A program made the position numbers and the translations under genes. Below, piece by piece: positions 36,787 through 44,167 of a DNA stretch of 64,000 nucleotides. Under the pieces are notes generated by a model. It was not told where the DNA came from. It was given only the letters and a program-made list of their open reading frames with translations, and did not search any database. The DNA lies in the NCBI GenBank assembly GCA_020425085.1, contig JAGQRW010000001.1:248001-312000 (forward strand). Direction: 5' to 3'. This DNA is from Paracoccaceae bacterium (GTDB lineage: Bacteria > Pseudomonadota > Alphaproteobacteria > Rhodobacterales > Rhodobacteraceae). How positions within the stretch are numbered: position 1 is the first letter of the stretch; every line of letters starts with the position of its first letter.

Positions 36787-37809
36787 ATGGGTTATCGAAT
36801 CGTCGTCGCGGGCGCCACTGGCAATGTTGGCCGCGAAATGCTGAACATACTGGCCGAACGCCAGTTCCCGATCGATGCGATTGCGGCGCTTGCCAGCCGT
36901 AAATCGCTTGGCACCGATTGCAGCTTTGGCGACAAGACCCTGAAGACCAAGGATCTGGACACCTTCGACTTCACCGGCTGGGACATCGCGCTGTTTGCTG
37001 TCGGATCAGAAGCGACCAAAAAATACGCGCCCATCGCCGCCAAGGCGGGATGCGTTGTGATCGATAATTCGTCACTTTACCGTTACGATCCCGACGTGCC
37101 ACTGATTGTTCCCGAGGTGAACGCCGACGCCATTCACGGCTATGCCAAGAAGAACATTATCGCCAACCCCAACTGCTCGACCGCACAGATGGTGGTGGCG
37201 CTGAAACCTCTTCATGACCGCGCCCGCATCAAACGTGTGGTGGTTTCGACCTATCAGTCGGTTTCCGGCGCCGGCAAGGCGGGGATGGACGAACTCTGGA
37301 ACCAGACCAAGGGCGTCTATGTGCCAGGCCAGGAGGTTGAGCCTTCGAAGTTCACCAAGCAGATCGCCTTCAACGTGATCCCGCATATCGATGTCTTCAT
37401 GGAAGACGGCCAGACCAAGGAAGAATGGAAAATGGTCGCCGAAACCAAGAAAATCGTCGACCCGAATATCAAGGTCACAGCGACTTGCGTGCGCGTTCCG
37501 GTATTTGTCGGCCATTCCGAGGCGGTGAATATCGAGTTCGAAGATCACCTGGACGAGGCCGAAGCACGCGAAATCCTGCGCGAATCCCCTGGTATTCTGG
37601 TGGTCGATAAACACGAAAACGGTGGCTATATCACCCCGGTCGAATGCGTCGGGGAATACGCCACCTATATCAGCCGCATCCGTCAGGATCCGACCATCGA
37701 CAACGGCATCAACCTCTGGTGCGTTTCCGACAACCTGCGCAAGGGTGCGGCCCTGAATGCGGTGCAAATTGCCGAACTTCTGGGTCAGAAAGTCCTGAAA
37801 AAAGGCTGA
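36787..37809 (+). CDS. asd: Aspartate-semialdehyde dehydrogenase
   Basis: Asd reduces aspartyl phosphate to aspartate semialdehyde, the branch point to lysine, diaminopimelate, methionine and threonine. Motifs: VVAGATGNVGREML (NADP), FAVGSEATKKYAPIAAKAG, VIDNSSLYRYD, the catalytic Cys in IANPNCSTAQMVVALKPLHD (near residue 131), STYQSVSGAGKAGMDEL and VPVFVGHSEAVNIEFE. AGGAG precedes the ATG. Length of 340 residues is standard. dapA, the next lysine-branch enzyme, is at 57 kb. Confidence 0.97.
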   Translation: MGYRIVVAGATGNVGREMLNILAERQFPIDAIAALASRKSLGTDCSFGDKTLKTKDLDTFDFTGWDIALFAVGSEATKKYAPIAAKAGCVVIDNSSLYRYDPDVPLIVPEVNADAIHGYAKKNIIANPNCSTAQMVVALKPLHDRARIKRVVVSTYQSVSGAGKAGMDELWNQTKGVYVPGQEVEPSKFTKQIAFNVIPHIDVFMEDGQTKEEWKMVAETKKIVDPNIKVTATCVRVPVFVGHSEAVNIEFEDHLDEAEAREILRESPGILVVDKHENGGYITPVECVGEYATYISRIRQDPTIDNGINLWCVSDNLRKGAALNAVQIAELLGQKVLKKG

Positions 37810-37822
37810 ACCGATCTGTTTG

Positions 37823-37849
37823 GGGCCAGCGTTGCGACAATGCTGGCCC
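37823..37849 (+). terminator. Hairpin after asd
   Basis: GGGCCAGC and GCTGGCCC pair, with GTTG/CAAT continuing the stem inside, 13 bases past the asd stop. A U tract is lacking, so it may need Rho or act on both strands between the convergent genes. Confidence 0.5.
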
Positions 37850-37888
37850 TGTACGATTGATCGAGCATTGAATTTGATCGCCGCCCGA

Positions 37889-38194
37889 TCAAAACTCGAT
37901 CACCTCAGTCTCATCGGGACGGGTCGTGACCATATGAAGGTTGCGCATCCCCGTCTTGAGGCCAGGGAACGGCACATTGAACCGCCGTGCCATGGTTTGC
38001 AGGCTGTATCCGAGTTCGGAGGCTTTGCATAAACGTGCACCACCGGGAATGTTTGTCAGAATCAGACCGCCACCGGATTCGCGCAGTACCATGTCATGGC
38101 GGCGCAACCTTTCCAGCAAATCAGACCAGTTTCGGGCATAGGCAAAATCGCCTGCCAACTTGGCCCGCAGCATGTGAATCACCCGCTCATCCAC
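37889..38194 (-). CDS. Hypothetical partner of a ribbon-helix-helix gene (candidate toxin-antitoxin pair)
   Basis: Not recognised. From the GTG at 38194 the protein has 101 residues; an ATG at 38173 is also possible. It is basic in the first half (RVIHMLRAKL, ERLRRHDMVLRESGGGL), contains GARLCKASELGYSLQTMARR and ends RPDETEVIEF. No membrane segment or signal peptide. It overlaps the end of the ribbon-helix-helix gene by eight bases, so the two are translated together. The gene order (DNA-binding protein first, small partner second) is that of type II toxin-antitoxin modules, but no known toxin fold is identifiable. Confidence 0.5.
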   Translation of the reverse strand: MDERVIHMLRAKLAGDFAYARNWSDLLERLRRHDMVLRESGGGLILTNIPGGARLCKASELGYSLQTMARRFNVPFPGLKTGMRNLHMVTTRPDETEVIEF

Positions 38195-38351
38195 CCGAAC
38201 GGGCGATTTCGCTTTGCGGTGCGCGCGCAACTTCGGTCGCCAGAGCATCACGGATCAGTTGCCCAAGCGAGACATCCCGCGCCCGAGCGACCTCGCGCGC
38301 CGCGCGGAGGAGCGGGTCATTGATGCGAATCGTCAAATCTTGAAGGTCCAT
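38187..38351 (-). CDS. Small ribbon-helix-helix (CopG/Arc-like) protein
   Basis: A 54-codon gene. The protein begins MDLQDLTIRINDPLLRAARE and continues ARDVSLGQLIRDALATEVAR. The pattern of a short N-terminal strand (DLTIRIN), a helix, a turn and a second helix (LGQLIRDALATEV) is that of ribbon-helix-helix DNA-binding proteins. Such proteins often serve as autoregulating antitoxins. The start at 38351 lies 33 bases from the carbonic anhydrase stop. Its last bases overlap the next gene on the same strand. Confidence 0.65.
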   Translation of the reverse strand: MDLQDLTIRINDPLLRAAREVARARDVSLGQLIRDALATEVARAPQSEIARSGG

Positions 38352-38383
38352 GCCAGACCGTGGCAAACTCTGGTTAATTTTCC

Positions 38384-39034
38384 CTAAATTGCCACAAACC
38401 CACCGATTGCGCCGTCATAGGTTTCAACCCCGCCAGTTGCGATATCGTTCCAGGTGCCGTGGAGGGTCAGGCTATCCTCTTCCACCGCCTTCTTGATGAA
38501 CGGAAACGTCAGCAGGTTTTCCAGCGAAATCATCACGCCTTCATGTTCAAGCGCGGTAATCTGCCCGTGTTCATCAGGCAGGTGTTTTACCCGCTCATAT
38601 CCGGGGCGTAGAATATTCATCCAGCGCCCGACAAAGCTTGAGTTTTTTTCCAGTTCCGGCGCATTGCCGGTACACATCGCATGGCAGCCGTTTACGCCGC
38701 CGCAGTTTGAATGCCCCATCACGATGATATGCGCAACCTTGATGGATTTTACCGCATATTCGATTGCCGCTGACGTGCCGTGATGATCGCCATTCGTCTC
38801 ATAAGGCGGCACAAGATTGGCGATGTTGCGGTGAATGAAGAACTCACCGGTTTCCGCGCCGAAGATCGAAGTCACATGCACCCGGCTGTCGCAGCAGGAA
38901 ATCACCATGGCGCGGGGATGCTGACCCTGTTCGGCAAGGTGTTTGTACCAGGATTTGTTTTCGGAAAACTGCGTCGCTTTCCAGCCATGATATCTGGTCA
39001 CCAGATAAGACGGCAGGGGTTTGATGTTTTTCAT
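38384..39034 (-). CDS. Beta-class carbonic anhydrase
   Basis: Interconverts CO2 and bicarbonate. Zinc site residues are visible: Cys47 in VISCCDSRV (with the Asp49-Arg51 dyad), and His108 and Cys111 in IVMGHSNCGGVNG. The FIHRNIANLVPP segment is also diagnostic. 216 residues, cytoplasmic. AGGA lies seven bases before the ATG. It is transcribed away from the hypothetical gene at 39156 and upstream of the ribbon-helix-helix pair. Confidence 0.95.
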   Translation of the reverse strand: MKNIKPLPSYLVTRYHGWKATQFSENKSWYKHLAEQGQHPRAMVISCCDSRVHVTSIFGAETGEFFIHRNIANLVPPYETNGDHHGTSAAIEYAVKSIKVAHIIVMGHSNCGGVNGCHAMCTGNAPELEKNSSFVGRWMNILRPGYERVKHLPDEHGQITALEHEGVMISLENLLTFPFIKKAVEEDSLTLHGTWNDIATGGVETYDGAIGGFVAI

Positions 39035-39155
39035 GCTTCATCCTGTTGTTGGCTGGTTCAACATAGAAAGAATTTTCCGCAATTTCGAGCCAGAAATTGC
39101 CCGGCCTGAACGCTCTTTTCATTTCTCAGGTTTATGCCGGATCCCGGGTGGGATT

Positions 39156-39554
39156 ATGCGGACGGGAACGATGGAAAAACAAATTTCGCGACTTCGGATC
39201 ACAGAACAGGTCGAGATCAGCATCGAGGCTCTCGCGCTTTTGCACACCACGCTTGGCGCCGGACCATCACAACAGGTGATCGAACGTGCATCGGTCGAGG
39301 TGGCCGAGCGGCTTTGCCGTACCGAAACCGCAATGGTTCTCGGGGATTTCGACAAACTTCGCAAGAATCTGCGCGGATTGCGGTCGATCGGCGAACAACT
39401 TGGTTTCGCCTTGTTGTCGATGGTCGCCGCAGATGCGATGCGTTGCATCGACGCCGAAGACATGATCGCCCTTTCTGCGGTCATTGGCCGGTTGATCCGG
39501 GTTGGCGATGCCTCGTTGGCGGCTGCAATCGACAACAATTGCCTGCGCGGCTAA
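39156..39554 (+). CDS. Conserved hypothetical helical protein
   Basis: Not recognised. About 132 residues, mainly helical by inspection: LRITEQVEISIEALALLHTT, QQVIERASVEVAERLCRTET, LRKNLRGLRSIGEQLG and a C-terminal amphipathic helix. No signal peptide, membrane segment or Cys-rich motif. The start may be 39156 (MRTGTM) or 39171 (MEKQIS); neither has a decisive ribosome site. It precedes the leucyl aminopeptidase gene by 69 bases on the same strand and may be cotranscribed with it and the NlpC/P60 gene. Confidence 0.65.
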   Translation: MRTGTMEKQISRLRITEQVEISIEALALLHTTLGAGPSQQVIERASVEVAERLCRTETAMVLGDFDKLRKNLRGLRSIGEQLGFALLSMVAADAMRCIDAEDMIALSAVIGRLIRVGDASLAAAIDNNCLRG

Positions 39555-39623
39555 TGTCGGCTTGCGGCGCGGGTCAAAAACGATAATCTCAAGGCTCAAG
39601 TCCCAAAAAACCGGAGCCACAGG

Positions 39624-41012
39624 ATGCCAGCCCGATTTGCCGATAGGCACGACAGGTCGATCCCCATTACGATTCTGGACGAGGAACAACTTCCCGGTTG
39701 GTTGGCGCAGGCCGGGGCATCGGTTCAGGCCTGGGTGACAGCATCCGGGTTCAAGGCCAAACTCGGTTCCTGTCTGCTGCTTCCGGACCATTCCGGGTTG
39801 CCACAAGCGGTTCTGTTCGGTTGGGGCAACAACAAATGCCGCAACCGTGGAAGGTTTCATTTCGCCAAGGCCGCCGAGAAACTGGTAGCGGGAACCTATC
39901 ATATCAAAAGCGGCCTTCAGCCCGACGAACTCGACCAGGCGGCGCTTGGCTGGTTATTGGCGGCATACCGGTTTGATCGCTACAAATCCACGACCCCGGC
40001 AACCGCGCTGTTGCAAGCCCCTGACGGGGTCGATGTACAACGACTGGAAGCCATCGCAAGGGCAGAATTCCTCTGCCGCGACCTGATCAACACCCCGGCC
40101 AACGACATGGGTCCGGCAGCACTTGAGACGGCATTTCGTGCCCTGGCAAAACCCTTCAGGGCCAGGATTTCGGTCACCAGCGGCGAAGCTTTGCTGAAAG
40201 GGAATTTCCCTCTGATCCATGCCGTCGGCCGCGCCTCGGATCAGCAACCGCGCCTGCTTGACCTCAACTGGGGCAGAACGGGTGACCCAAAGGTGACCCT
40301 GGTCGGCAAAGGCGTCTGTTTTGACACCGGCGGTTTGAACCTGAAGCCCGGCACATCAATGGCGCTGATGAAAAAGGATATGGGAGGCGCTGCAACGGTA
40401 ATGGGACTGGCGCATCTGATCATGGAACTGAAACTGCCGGTGCGCTTGCGGGTGCTTGTGCCGGCGGTGGAAAACTCGGTTTCAGCCGGTGCAATGCGCC
40501 CCGGCGATGTTTTGACCTCGCGCAAGGGGTTGAGCGTCGAGATCAACAATACCGATGCCGAGGGGCGATTGGTGCTGGCCGACGCGCTGGCATTGGCGGA
40601 TGAGGAAAAACCGGATTTGCTGATTTCGATGGCTACCCTGACCGGCGCGGCGCGAGTGGCGCTTGGCCCGGATTTGGCACCTTATTACACCGATGATGCC
40701 ACTCTGGCCGAAGAACTCGACCGCGCCAGCCGCAAGGTTGGTGATCCAATCTGGCGAATGCCGTTCTGGGATCCCTATGAAAAGCTGATCGAACCGGATA
40801 TTGCCGATCTTGACAACGCACCTTCAGGTGGCATGGCCGGGTCGATCACGGCCGCACTGTTTCTGCGCCGTTTCGTGGAAAATGCCGGCACGTTTGCGCA
40901 TTTCGACATCTACGGCTGGTGCCCCACCACCGCCCCGGCCCGACCCAAGGGCGGCGCATTTCTGGCAGCGCGGGCGATTTTTGAAACCCTCAGCCAGAAG
41001 TTTCCGAACTGA
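39624..41012 (+). CDS. M17 leucyl aminopeptidase family protein
   Basis: A 462-residue two-metal aminopeptidase of family M17. The C-terminal catalytic domain contains VTLVGKGVCFDTGGLNLKPG (metal-binding Lys and Asp), MKKDMGGAATVMGL, NSVSAGAMRPGDVLTSRKG and the signature NNTDAEGRLVLADAL. The N-terminal domain is shorter and divergent compared with PepA. It removes N-terminal residues from peptides in the cytoplasm. Its stop overlaps the ATG of the NlpC/P60 gene (TGATG), so the two are translationally coupled, which suggests joint work on peptide or murein-peptide turnover. Confidence 0.93.
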   Translation: MPARFADRHDRSIPITILDEEQLPGWLAQAGASVQAWVTASGFKAKLGSCLLLPDHSGLPQAVLFGWGNNKCRNRGRFHFAKAAEKLVAGTYHIKSGLQPDELDQAALGWLLAAYRFDRYKSTTPATALLQAPDGVDVQRLEAIARAEFLCRDLINTPANDMGPAALETAFRALAKPFRARISVTSGEALLKGNFPLIHAVGRASDQQPRLLDLNWGRTGDPKVTLVGKGVCFDTGGLNLKPGTSMALMKKDMGGAATVMGLAHLIMELKLPVRLRVLVPAVENSVSAGAMRPGDVLTSRKGLSVEINNTDAEGRLVLADALALADEEKPDLLISMATLTGAARVALGPDLAPYYTDDATLAEELDRASRKVGDPIWRMPFWDPYEKLIEPDIADLDNAPSGGMAGSITAALFLRRFVENAGTFAHFDIYGWCPTTAPARPKGGAFLAARAIFETLSQKFPN

Positions 41013-41830
41013 TGGACCGCCGTCTTGTCCCTGGTAATGGCCGTGTCGCACCTCGTGGCTTTGAAGGGCGGGTCGAGGCCAAAAAATTTGTCGATCCGAT
41101 ACCATATTGCGTAATCCGGCCCGTGACTGACCTGTGCGCCAGCGCGGGCGGCGCGCGCGACCGGCAGTTGCTGCTGGGCTGGGTCTTTGAGGTGTTGGAA
41201 ATCCGCGACGGGTATGCCTTTGGCCTGTCGATGCAGGATGGATATTTCGGCTATGTCGAGGCGAAAGATCTGGGGCCGTTTCTGGCCACCGACCACAAGG
41301 TCAGCGCCGCCGCTACCCATATCTATCCCGAACCGGACATCAAGTCGCATGAAATGATGGCGCTGTCGTTCGGTTCCGAGATGCAAAAGATTTCGGAAAG
41401 CGGATCATTTGTTGAAACCACCCTCGGTTACATTCCGAAACCGCATCTGAGATCAGACAGTCATGTTTTCACCGACCCGGTGGAAGTGGCTGAGAAATTC
41501 ATCGGCACGCCATATCTTTGGGGTGGCAACAGCATTTTCGGTATCGACTGTTCCGGTCTGGTGCAGGCGGCACTGCTGGCGACCGGGATCGATTGCCCGG
41601 CCGACAGCGATTTGCAGGAGCTGCATTTTCATCCTCGCAGCGTTGGCAAGTCGCCGGGGCATGGCGGGCTTGCCTTCTGGAAGGGACATGTCGGCATTCT
41701 GGCGGGCAAAGACATGCTGATTCACGCCAATGCGCACCATATGGCGGTGGTAAGGGAACCGCTGTCCGACGCCATTGACCGCATCCGTCAACAGGGCGGC
41801 GGCGGTGTCACCTCATATGTGTCGATATAG
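41012..41830 (+). CDS. NlpC/P60 family endopeptidase with SH3-like domains
   Basis: 272 residues: two bacterial SH3-like regions (about 20-145; VLEIRDGYAFGLSMQDGYFGYV and ETTLGYIPKPHL) followed by a C-terminal NlpC/P60 cysteine peptidase domain with TPYLWGGNSIFGIDCSGLVQ (Cys180), GHVGILAG (His226) and HANAHH (third polar residue). Such enzymes cut gamma-D-glutamyl-meso-diaminopimelate bonds in murein peptides. No signal peptide is seen, so it may act on cytoplasmic recycled muropeptides together with the coupled M17 aminopeptidase. Confidence 0.93.
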   Translation: MDRRLVPGNGRVAPRGFEGRVEAKKFVDPIPYCVIRPVTDLCASAGGARDRQLLLGWVFEVLEIRDGYAFGLSMQDGYFGYVEAKDLGPFLATDHKVSAAATHIYPEPDIKSHEMMALSFGSEMQKISESGSFVETTLGYIPKPHLRSDSHVFTDPVEVAEKFIGTPYLWGGNSIFGIDCSGLVQAALLATGIDCPADSDLQELHFHPRSVGKSPGHGGLAFWKGHVGILAGKDMLIHANAHHMAVVREPLSDAIDRIRQQGGGGVTSYVSI

Positions 41831-41835
41831 ACGGC

Positions 41836-42183
41836 CTACTTGACCGCGCGAATCAGCTTTTGCTCCAGCACCCTGAGGACCACGTGCAAATCCGCGCCAC
41901 GTTTCAGGATGCGCCCGTCCATGCCCACAACCGAATACTGGCCTTGCCTGTTGGCAAGTTTCGGGCGCTTTTCGATCCGGTATAGCGGAAATTCCGCAGT
42001 TCGGCGAAAAACCGAAAATATCGCCACCTCGCGCAAGCAGGAAATACCGTAATCGCGCCATTCACCCGCCGCCACCATGCGCCCGTATAGCGACAGGATC
42101 ACGCTGAGTTCCGTGCGATGAAAGCTGATCTGCGGCGGCATGTTCGGTGCCTGGAACATCACCGTGGTATTTTCAATGTTCAT
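41836..42183 (-). CDS. DUF2794 protein
   Basis: A 115-residue protein matching DUF2794: QISFHRTELSVILSLYGRMVA, GEWRDYGISCLREVAIFSVFRR, PLYRIEKRPKLANRQGQYSVVG and RILKRGADLHVVLRVLEQKL. The family is restricted to alphaproteobacteria and has no known function. The ATG at 42183 is preferred over in-frame upstream starts that add an unrelated 38 residues. It converges on the NlpC/P60 gene with five bases between. The region upstream holds the two repeated RNA units. Confidence 0.88.
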   Translation of the reverse strand: MNIENTTVMFQAPNMPPQISFHRTELSVILSLYGRMVAAGEWRDYGISCLREVAIFSVFRRTAEFPLYRIEKRPKLANRQGQYSVVGMDGRILKRGADLHVVLRVLEQKLIRAVK

Positions 42184-42307
42184 GCCCGCAGTCTGGGCGC
42201 GAATTTCGGCCAAATCAAGCGAAAGACCACATTTCGCCCCCAACCCGCCATGAAATGATCCCGGACCATCCCTCTTTTTGCCGCGAATCCGGATCATACC
42301 AATCCTT

Positions 42308-42430
42308 GTAGCGAGCGAAGGCTCACCCCGGTGTCGCGGTTAATCAGCCCCCACCCAGATCCGCGATACCGGGGGCTACGAATTGAGACCTTTCTGAAAT
42401 GCCCCCGGTGACCTTCCGGGGGCATTTTTC
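42308..42430 (+). ncRNA. Putative small RNA, copy A (three-way junction plus terminator)
   Basis: The plus strand folds into a compact junction: P1 GTAGC/GCTAC (42308-42312 with 42375-42379); P2 GAGC-GAAG-GCTC (42313-42324), a GAAG tetraloop hairpin; one A; then P3, a 14-bp stem (42326-42339 with 42361-42374, including T-A and G-T pairs) closed by a 21-base loop containing CAGCCCCCACCC. Seventeen bases later is a strong intrinsic terminator (42397-42430). Copy B at 42560 repeats the junction with one change in 77 bases, but not the terminator. I recognise no known family. A trans-acting RNA with an exposed C-rich loop that could bind G-rich ribosome sites is one reading. Confidence 0.7.
42397..42430 (+). 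terminator. Intrinsic terminator of RNA copy A
   Basis: AAATGCCCCCGG and CCGGGGGCATTT form a perfect 12-bp stem with loop TGACCTT, and the last pairs run into TTTTTC. Among the strongest terminators in the window. Confidence 0.92.
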
Positions 42431-42463
42431 ATGTTGTGGCCCATTCGATGGAATTGTTGCCAG

Positions 42464-42486
42464 AATGGAAACCGACCGTTTCCATT
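42464..42486. promoter_or_regulatory. Palindrome between the two RNA copies
   Basis: AATGGAAAC-N5-GTTTCCATT is a perfect 9+9 inverted repeat, 74 bases before copy B. There is no T run after it. Its symmetry fits a dimeric repressor operator for copy B better than a terminator. No matching palindrome precedes copy A. Confidence 0.4.
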
Positions 42487-42559
42487 TAATCTGGGGAAAT
42501 CGGTATTTGGCCGCATTCTGATCCACCTTCTGCCCGATATGCACTTCATATCAATCCCG

Positions 42560-42667
42560 GTAGCGAGCGAAGGCTCACCCCGGTGTCGCGGTTAATCAGC
42601 CCCCACCCAGATCCGCGATGCCGGGGGCTACGAATTACAAGGCCCGTCAGCGATGGCGGGCTTTTGT
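42560..42667 (+). ncRNA. Putative small RNA, copy B (three-way junction plus terminator)
   Basis: Same fold as copy A at offset 252: P1 42560-42564/42627-42631, P2 42565-42576, P3 42578-42591/42613-42626, loop 42592-42612. The single internal difference (A to G, position 42620) turns a T-A pair of P3 into T-G, so pairing is kept. The terminator that follows (42639-42667) is unrelated in sequence to that of copy A. Similarity also extends about 12 bases upstream (ATAYCAATCC), perhaps part of the promoter or 5' end. Conserved body with different terminators points to selection on the junction itself or to a recent duplication of just that part. Confidence 0.7.
42639..42667 (+). terminator. Intrinsic terminator of RNA copy B
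   Basis: GCCCGTC and GGCGGGC pair (one T-G) around AGCGAT, extended by AAG/TTT, then TTTTG. Begins eight bases after the junction P1. Confidence 0.85.
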
Positions 42668-42790
42668 CGTTCTGACGGTTTGTAACCGGCTGATTTCCGC
42701 GCAAATTTCTGCTGCCGCAAAAGCGCCACAATCGCTCCATTCCGGCGTCATACTTGCCAATCAGAATCAGGTCGAGCGCTGCCTTGGCTC

Positions 42791-42837
42791 CCCCGACAGC
42801 ACAAAACGGCCACCTGGTTCGGTTTTTGCTGTCGGGG
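42791..42837. repeat. Long inverted repeat
   Basis: CCCCGACAGCA (42791-42801) and TGCTGTCGGGG (42827-42837) pair exactly; the stem continues through AAAAC/GTTTT with one bulge. It lies 160 bases past the hspQ stop in a 330-base stretch without a recognisable gene (42668-42998). It may be an hspQ mRNA 3' hairpin or another structured RNA. Confidence 0.55.
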
Positions 42838-42998
42838 CAATCCCCCAGCATTCTGCCGGATTGTACCAACCGCACCATTGCCCTGACCGCTATTGGATAT
42901 GAAGCGAATGGATGCGTCGGATCCGCGAAAACACGGCTTTGCGCCGCGCGATTGAGTGACAAGCGCAACCAAAGGGCAAATTCGCCCTTCAGGTCGTT

Positions 42999-43325
42999 CT
43001 AATGCATCGGTGTATCGACAGCGTATTTACCGTTGTTCAGATGGCTGAACATGGTCGGCACATCGGGATGTTCGACCGGTTCGCCGGTCAGATCCGGCAA
43101 CAGATTCTGTTCCGATACATAGGCGACGTAGTATGAATTGTCGTTCTCTGCCAGCAGGTGATAGAACGGCTGTTCCTTTTTCGGGCGGCTGTCTTCGGGA
43201 ATCGATTGCCACCATTCTTCGGTATTGGCGAAAATCGGGTCGATATCGAAGATTACCCCGCGAAACGGGAATTTCCGGTGGCGAACCACCTGTCCGATAG
43301 TGAACTTGGCACAGGAATGTAACAT
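42999..43325 (-). CDS. hspQ: Heat shock protein HspQ
   Basis: A 108-residue protein of the YccV/HspQ family. Visible signature: KFTIGQVVRHRKFPFRGVIF, DIDPIFANTEEWWQSIPED, QPFYHLLAENDNSYYVAYVS and EQNLLPDLTGEPVEHPD. In enterobacteria HspQ is an adaptor and specificity-enhancing factor for Lon; earlier it was described as a hemimethylated DNA-binding protein. The start at 43325 matches the family length although no good ribosome site is seen; nine bases upstream is ACTTG-ACCCC-CAAGT, a small hairpin that may mask the start. Confidence 0.93.
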   Translation of the reverse strand: MLHSCAKFTIGQVVRHRKFPFRGVIFDIDPIFANTEEWWQSIPEDSRPKKEQPFYHLLAENDNSYYVAYVSEQNLLPDLTGEPVEHPDVPTMFSHLNNGKYAVDTPMH

Positions 43326-43584
43326 TTCAAATAACTTGACCCCCAAGTCTTTTTGTAAACCTTTCACCGGATCATGTCCACAGATCCGGAGCATCCTATG
43401 TGTCGTTTTCCGGAAACAATCTGTGTCCAATATTTCTGAACCAGAACCGGTTTACAAGTTGTGTGACATGTATCTGCATCGGAAAACCCCCGAGATTGCC
43501 CATCACAGTTGATAAATCCGGTTCACGCCGCGTGGAATTTGGCGTAAAATGGCGAAAAAAGAATAATCAGAGGCAGTAACCATC

Positions 43585-44160
43585 ATGCGATCCGTTCGGG
43601 CATTCATCCTGCTTTTCCTGCTTGTTTCCTGCGGCGCCAACGTGCCGCCGCCGCCCCGAAACCTTGATGACGCCTGCGAGATCAAGGCCGAGCGTCCGAA
43701 ATGGTACAAGGCGATGAACCAGGTCGAGGCGAAATGGGGTGTGCCGGTGCCGGTTCAGATGGCAACCATCTATCAGGAAAGCAAATTCAAGGGCGATGCA
43801 CGCACGCCGCTTGCCTTCAAGCTCGGGGTTATTCCCATGGGCCGGGACAGTTCGGCCTATGGATATTCACAGGCCATCGACAGCACCTGGGACTGGTATC
43901 GCAGCGAAACCGGCCGCAAAAGCGCCAGGCGGGACCGGTTTGGTGATGCCGTCGATTTCATGGGATGGTACATGGACCAGTCGGAACAGAAGCTTTCGAT
44001 TCCGAAAACCGACGCACGCAATCATTATCTTGCCTATCATGACGGCCATAATGGTTATGCCCGCGGCAGCTACAAAAGAAAGGCCTGGCTGATGAATGTC
44101 TCCTCGGATGTCGAGGCGCGCGCGGTGATGTACAGCCAGCAACTGGCAAGCTGCTCCTGA
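43585..44160 (+). CDS. Lytic transglycosylase-like lipoprotein
   Basis: 191 residues with a lipoprotein signal (FILLFLLVSCGAN; lipobox Cys near residue 17) and an SLT-like domain: MATIYQESKFKGDA with the catalytic-type Glu in QES, AYGYSQAIDSTWDWYRSETG, DAVDFMGWYM and a C-terminal YLAYHDGHNGYARGSY. It would cleave murein glycan strands in the periplasm while anchored to a membrane. A GAGG site precedes the ATG. It converges on lolA with seven bases between stops. Confidence 0.85.
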   Translation: MRSVRAFILLFLLVSCGANVPPPPRNLDDACEIKAERPKWYKAMNQVEAKWGVPVPVQMATIYQESKFKGDARTPLAFKLGVIPMGRDSSAYGYSQAIDSTWDWYRSETGRKSARRDRFGDAVDFMGWYMDQSEQKLSIPKTDARNHYLAYHDGHNGYARGSYKRKAWLMNVSSDVEARAVMYSQQLASCS

Positions 44161-44167
44161 TCCGGGC

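Noticed and set aside
42546-43002. Frames of 70-140 codons over RNA copy B and the following gap
   Set aside because: They run through the repeated RNA and its terminator and give proteins without family features; the RNA explanation fits better.
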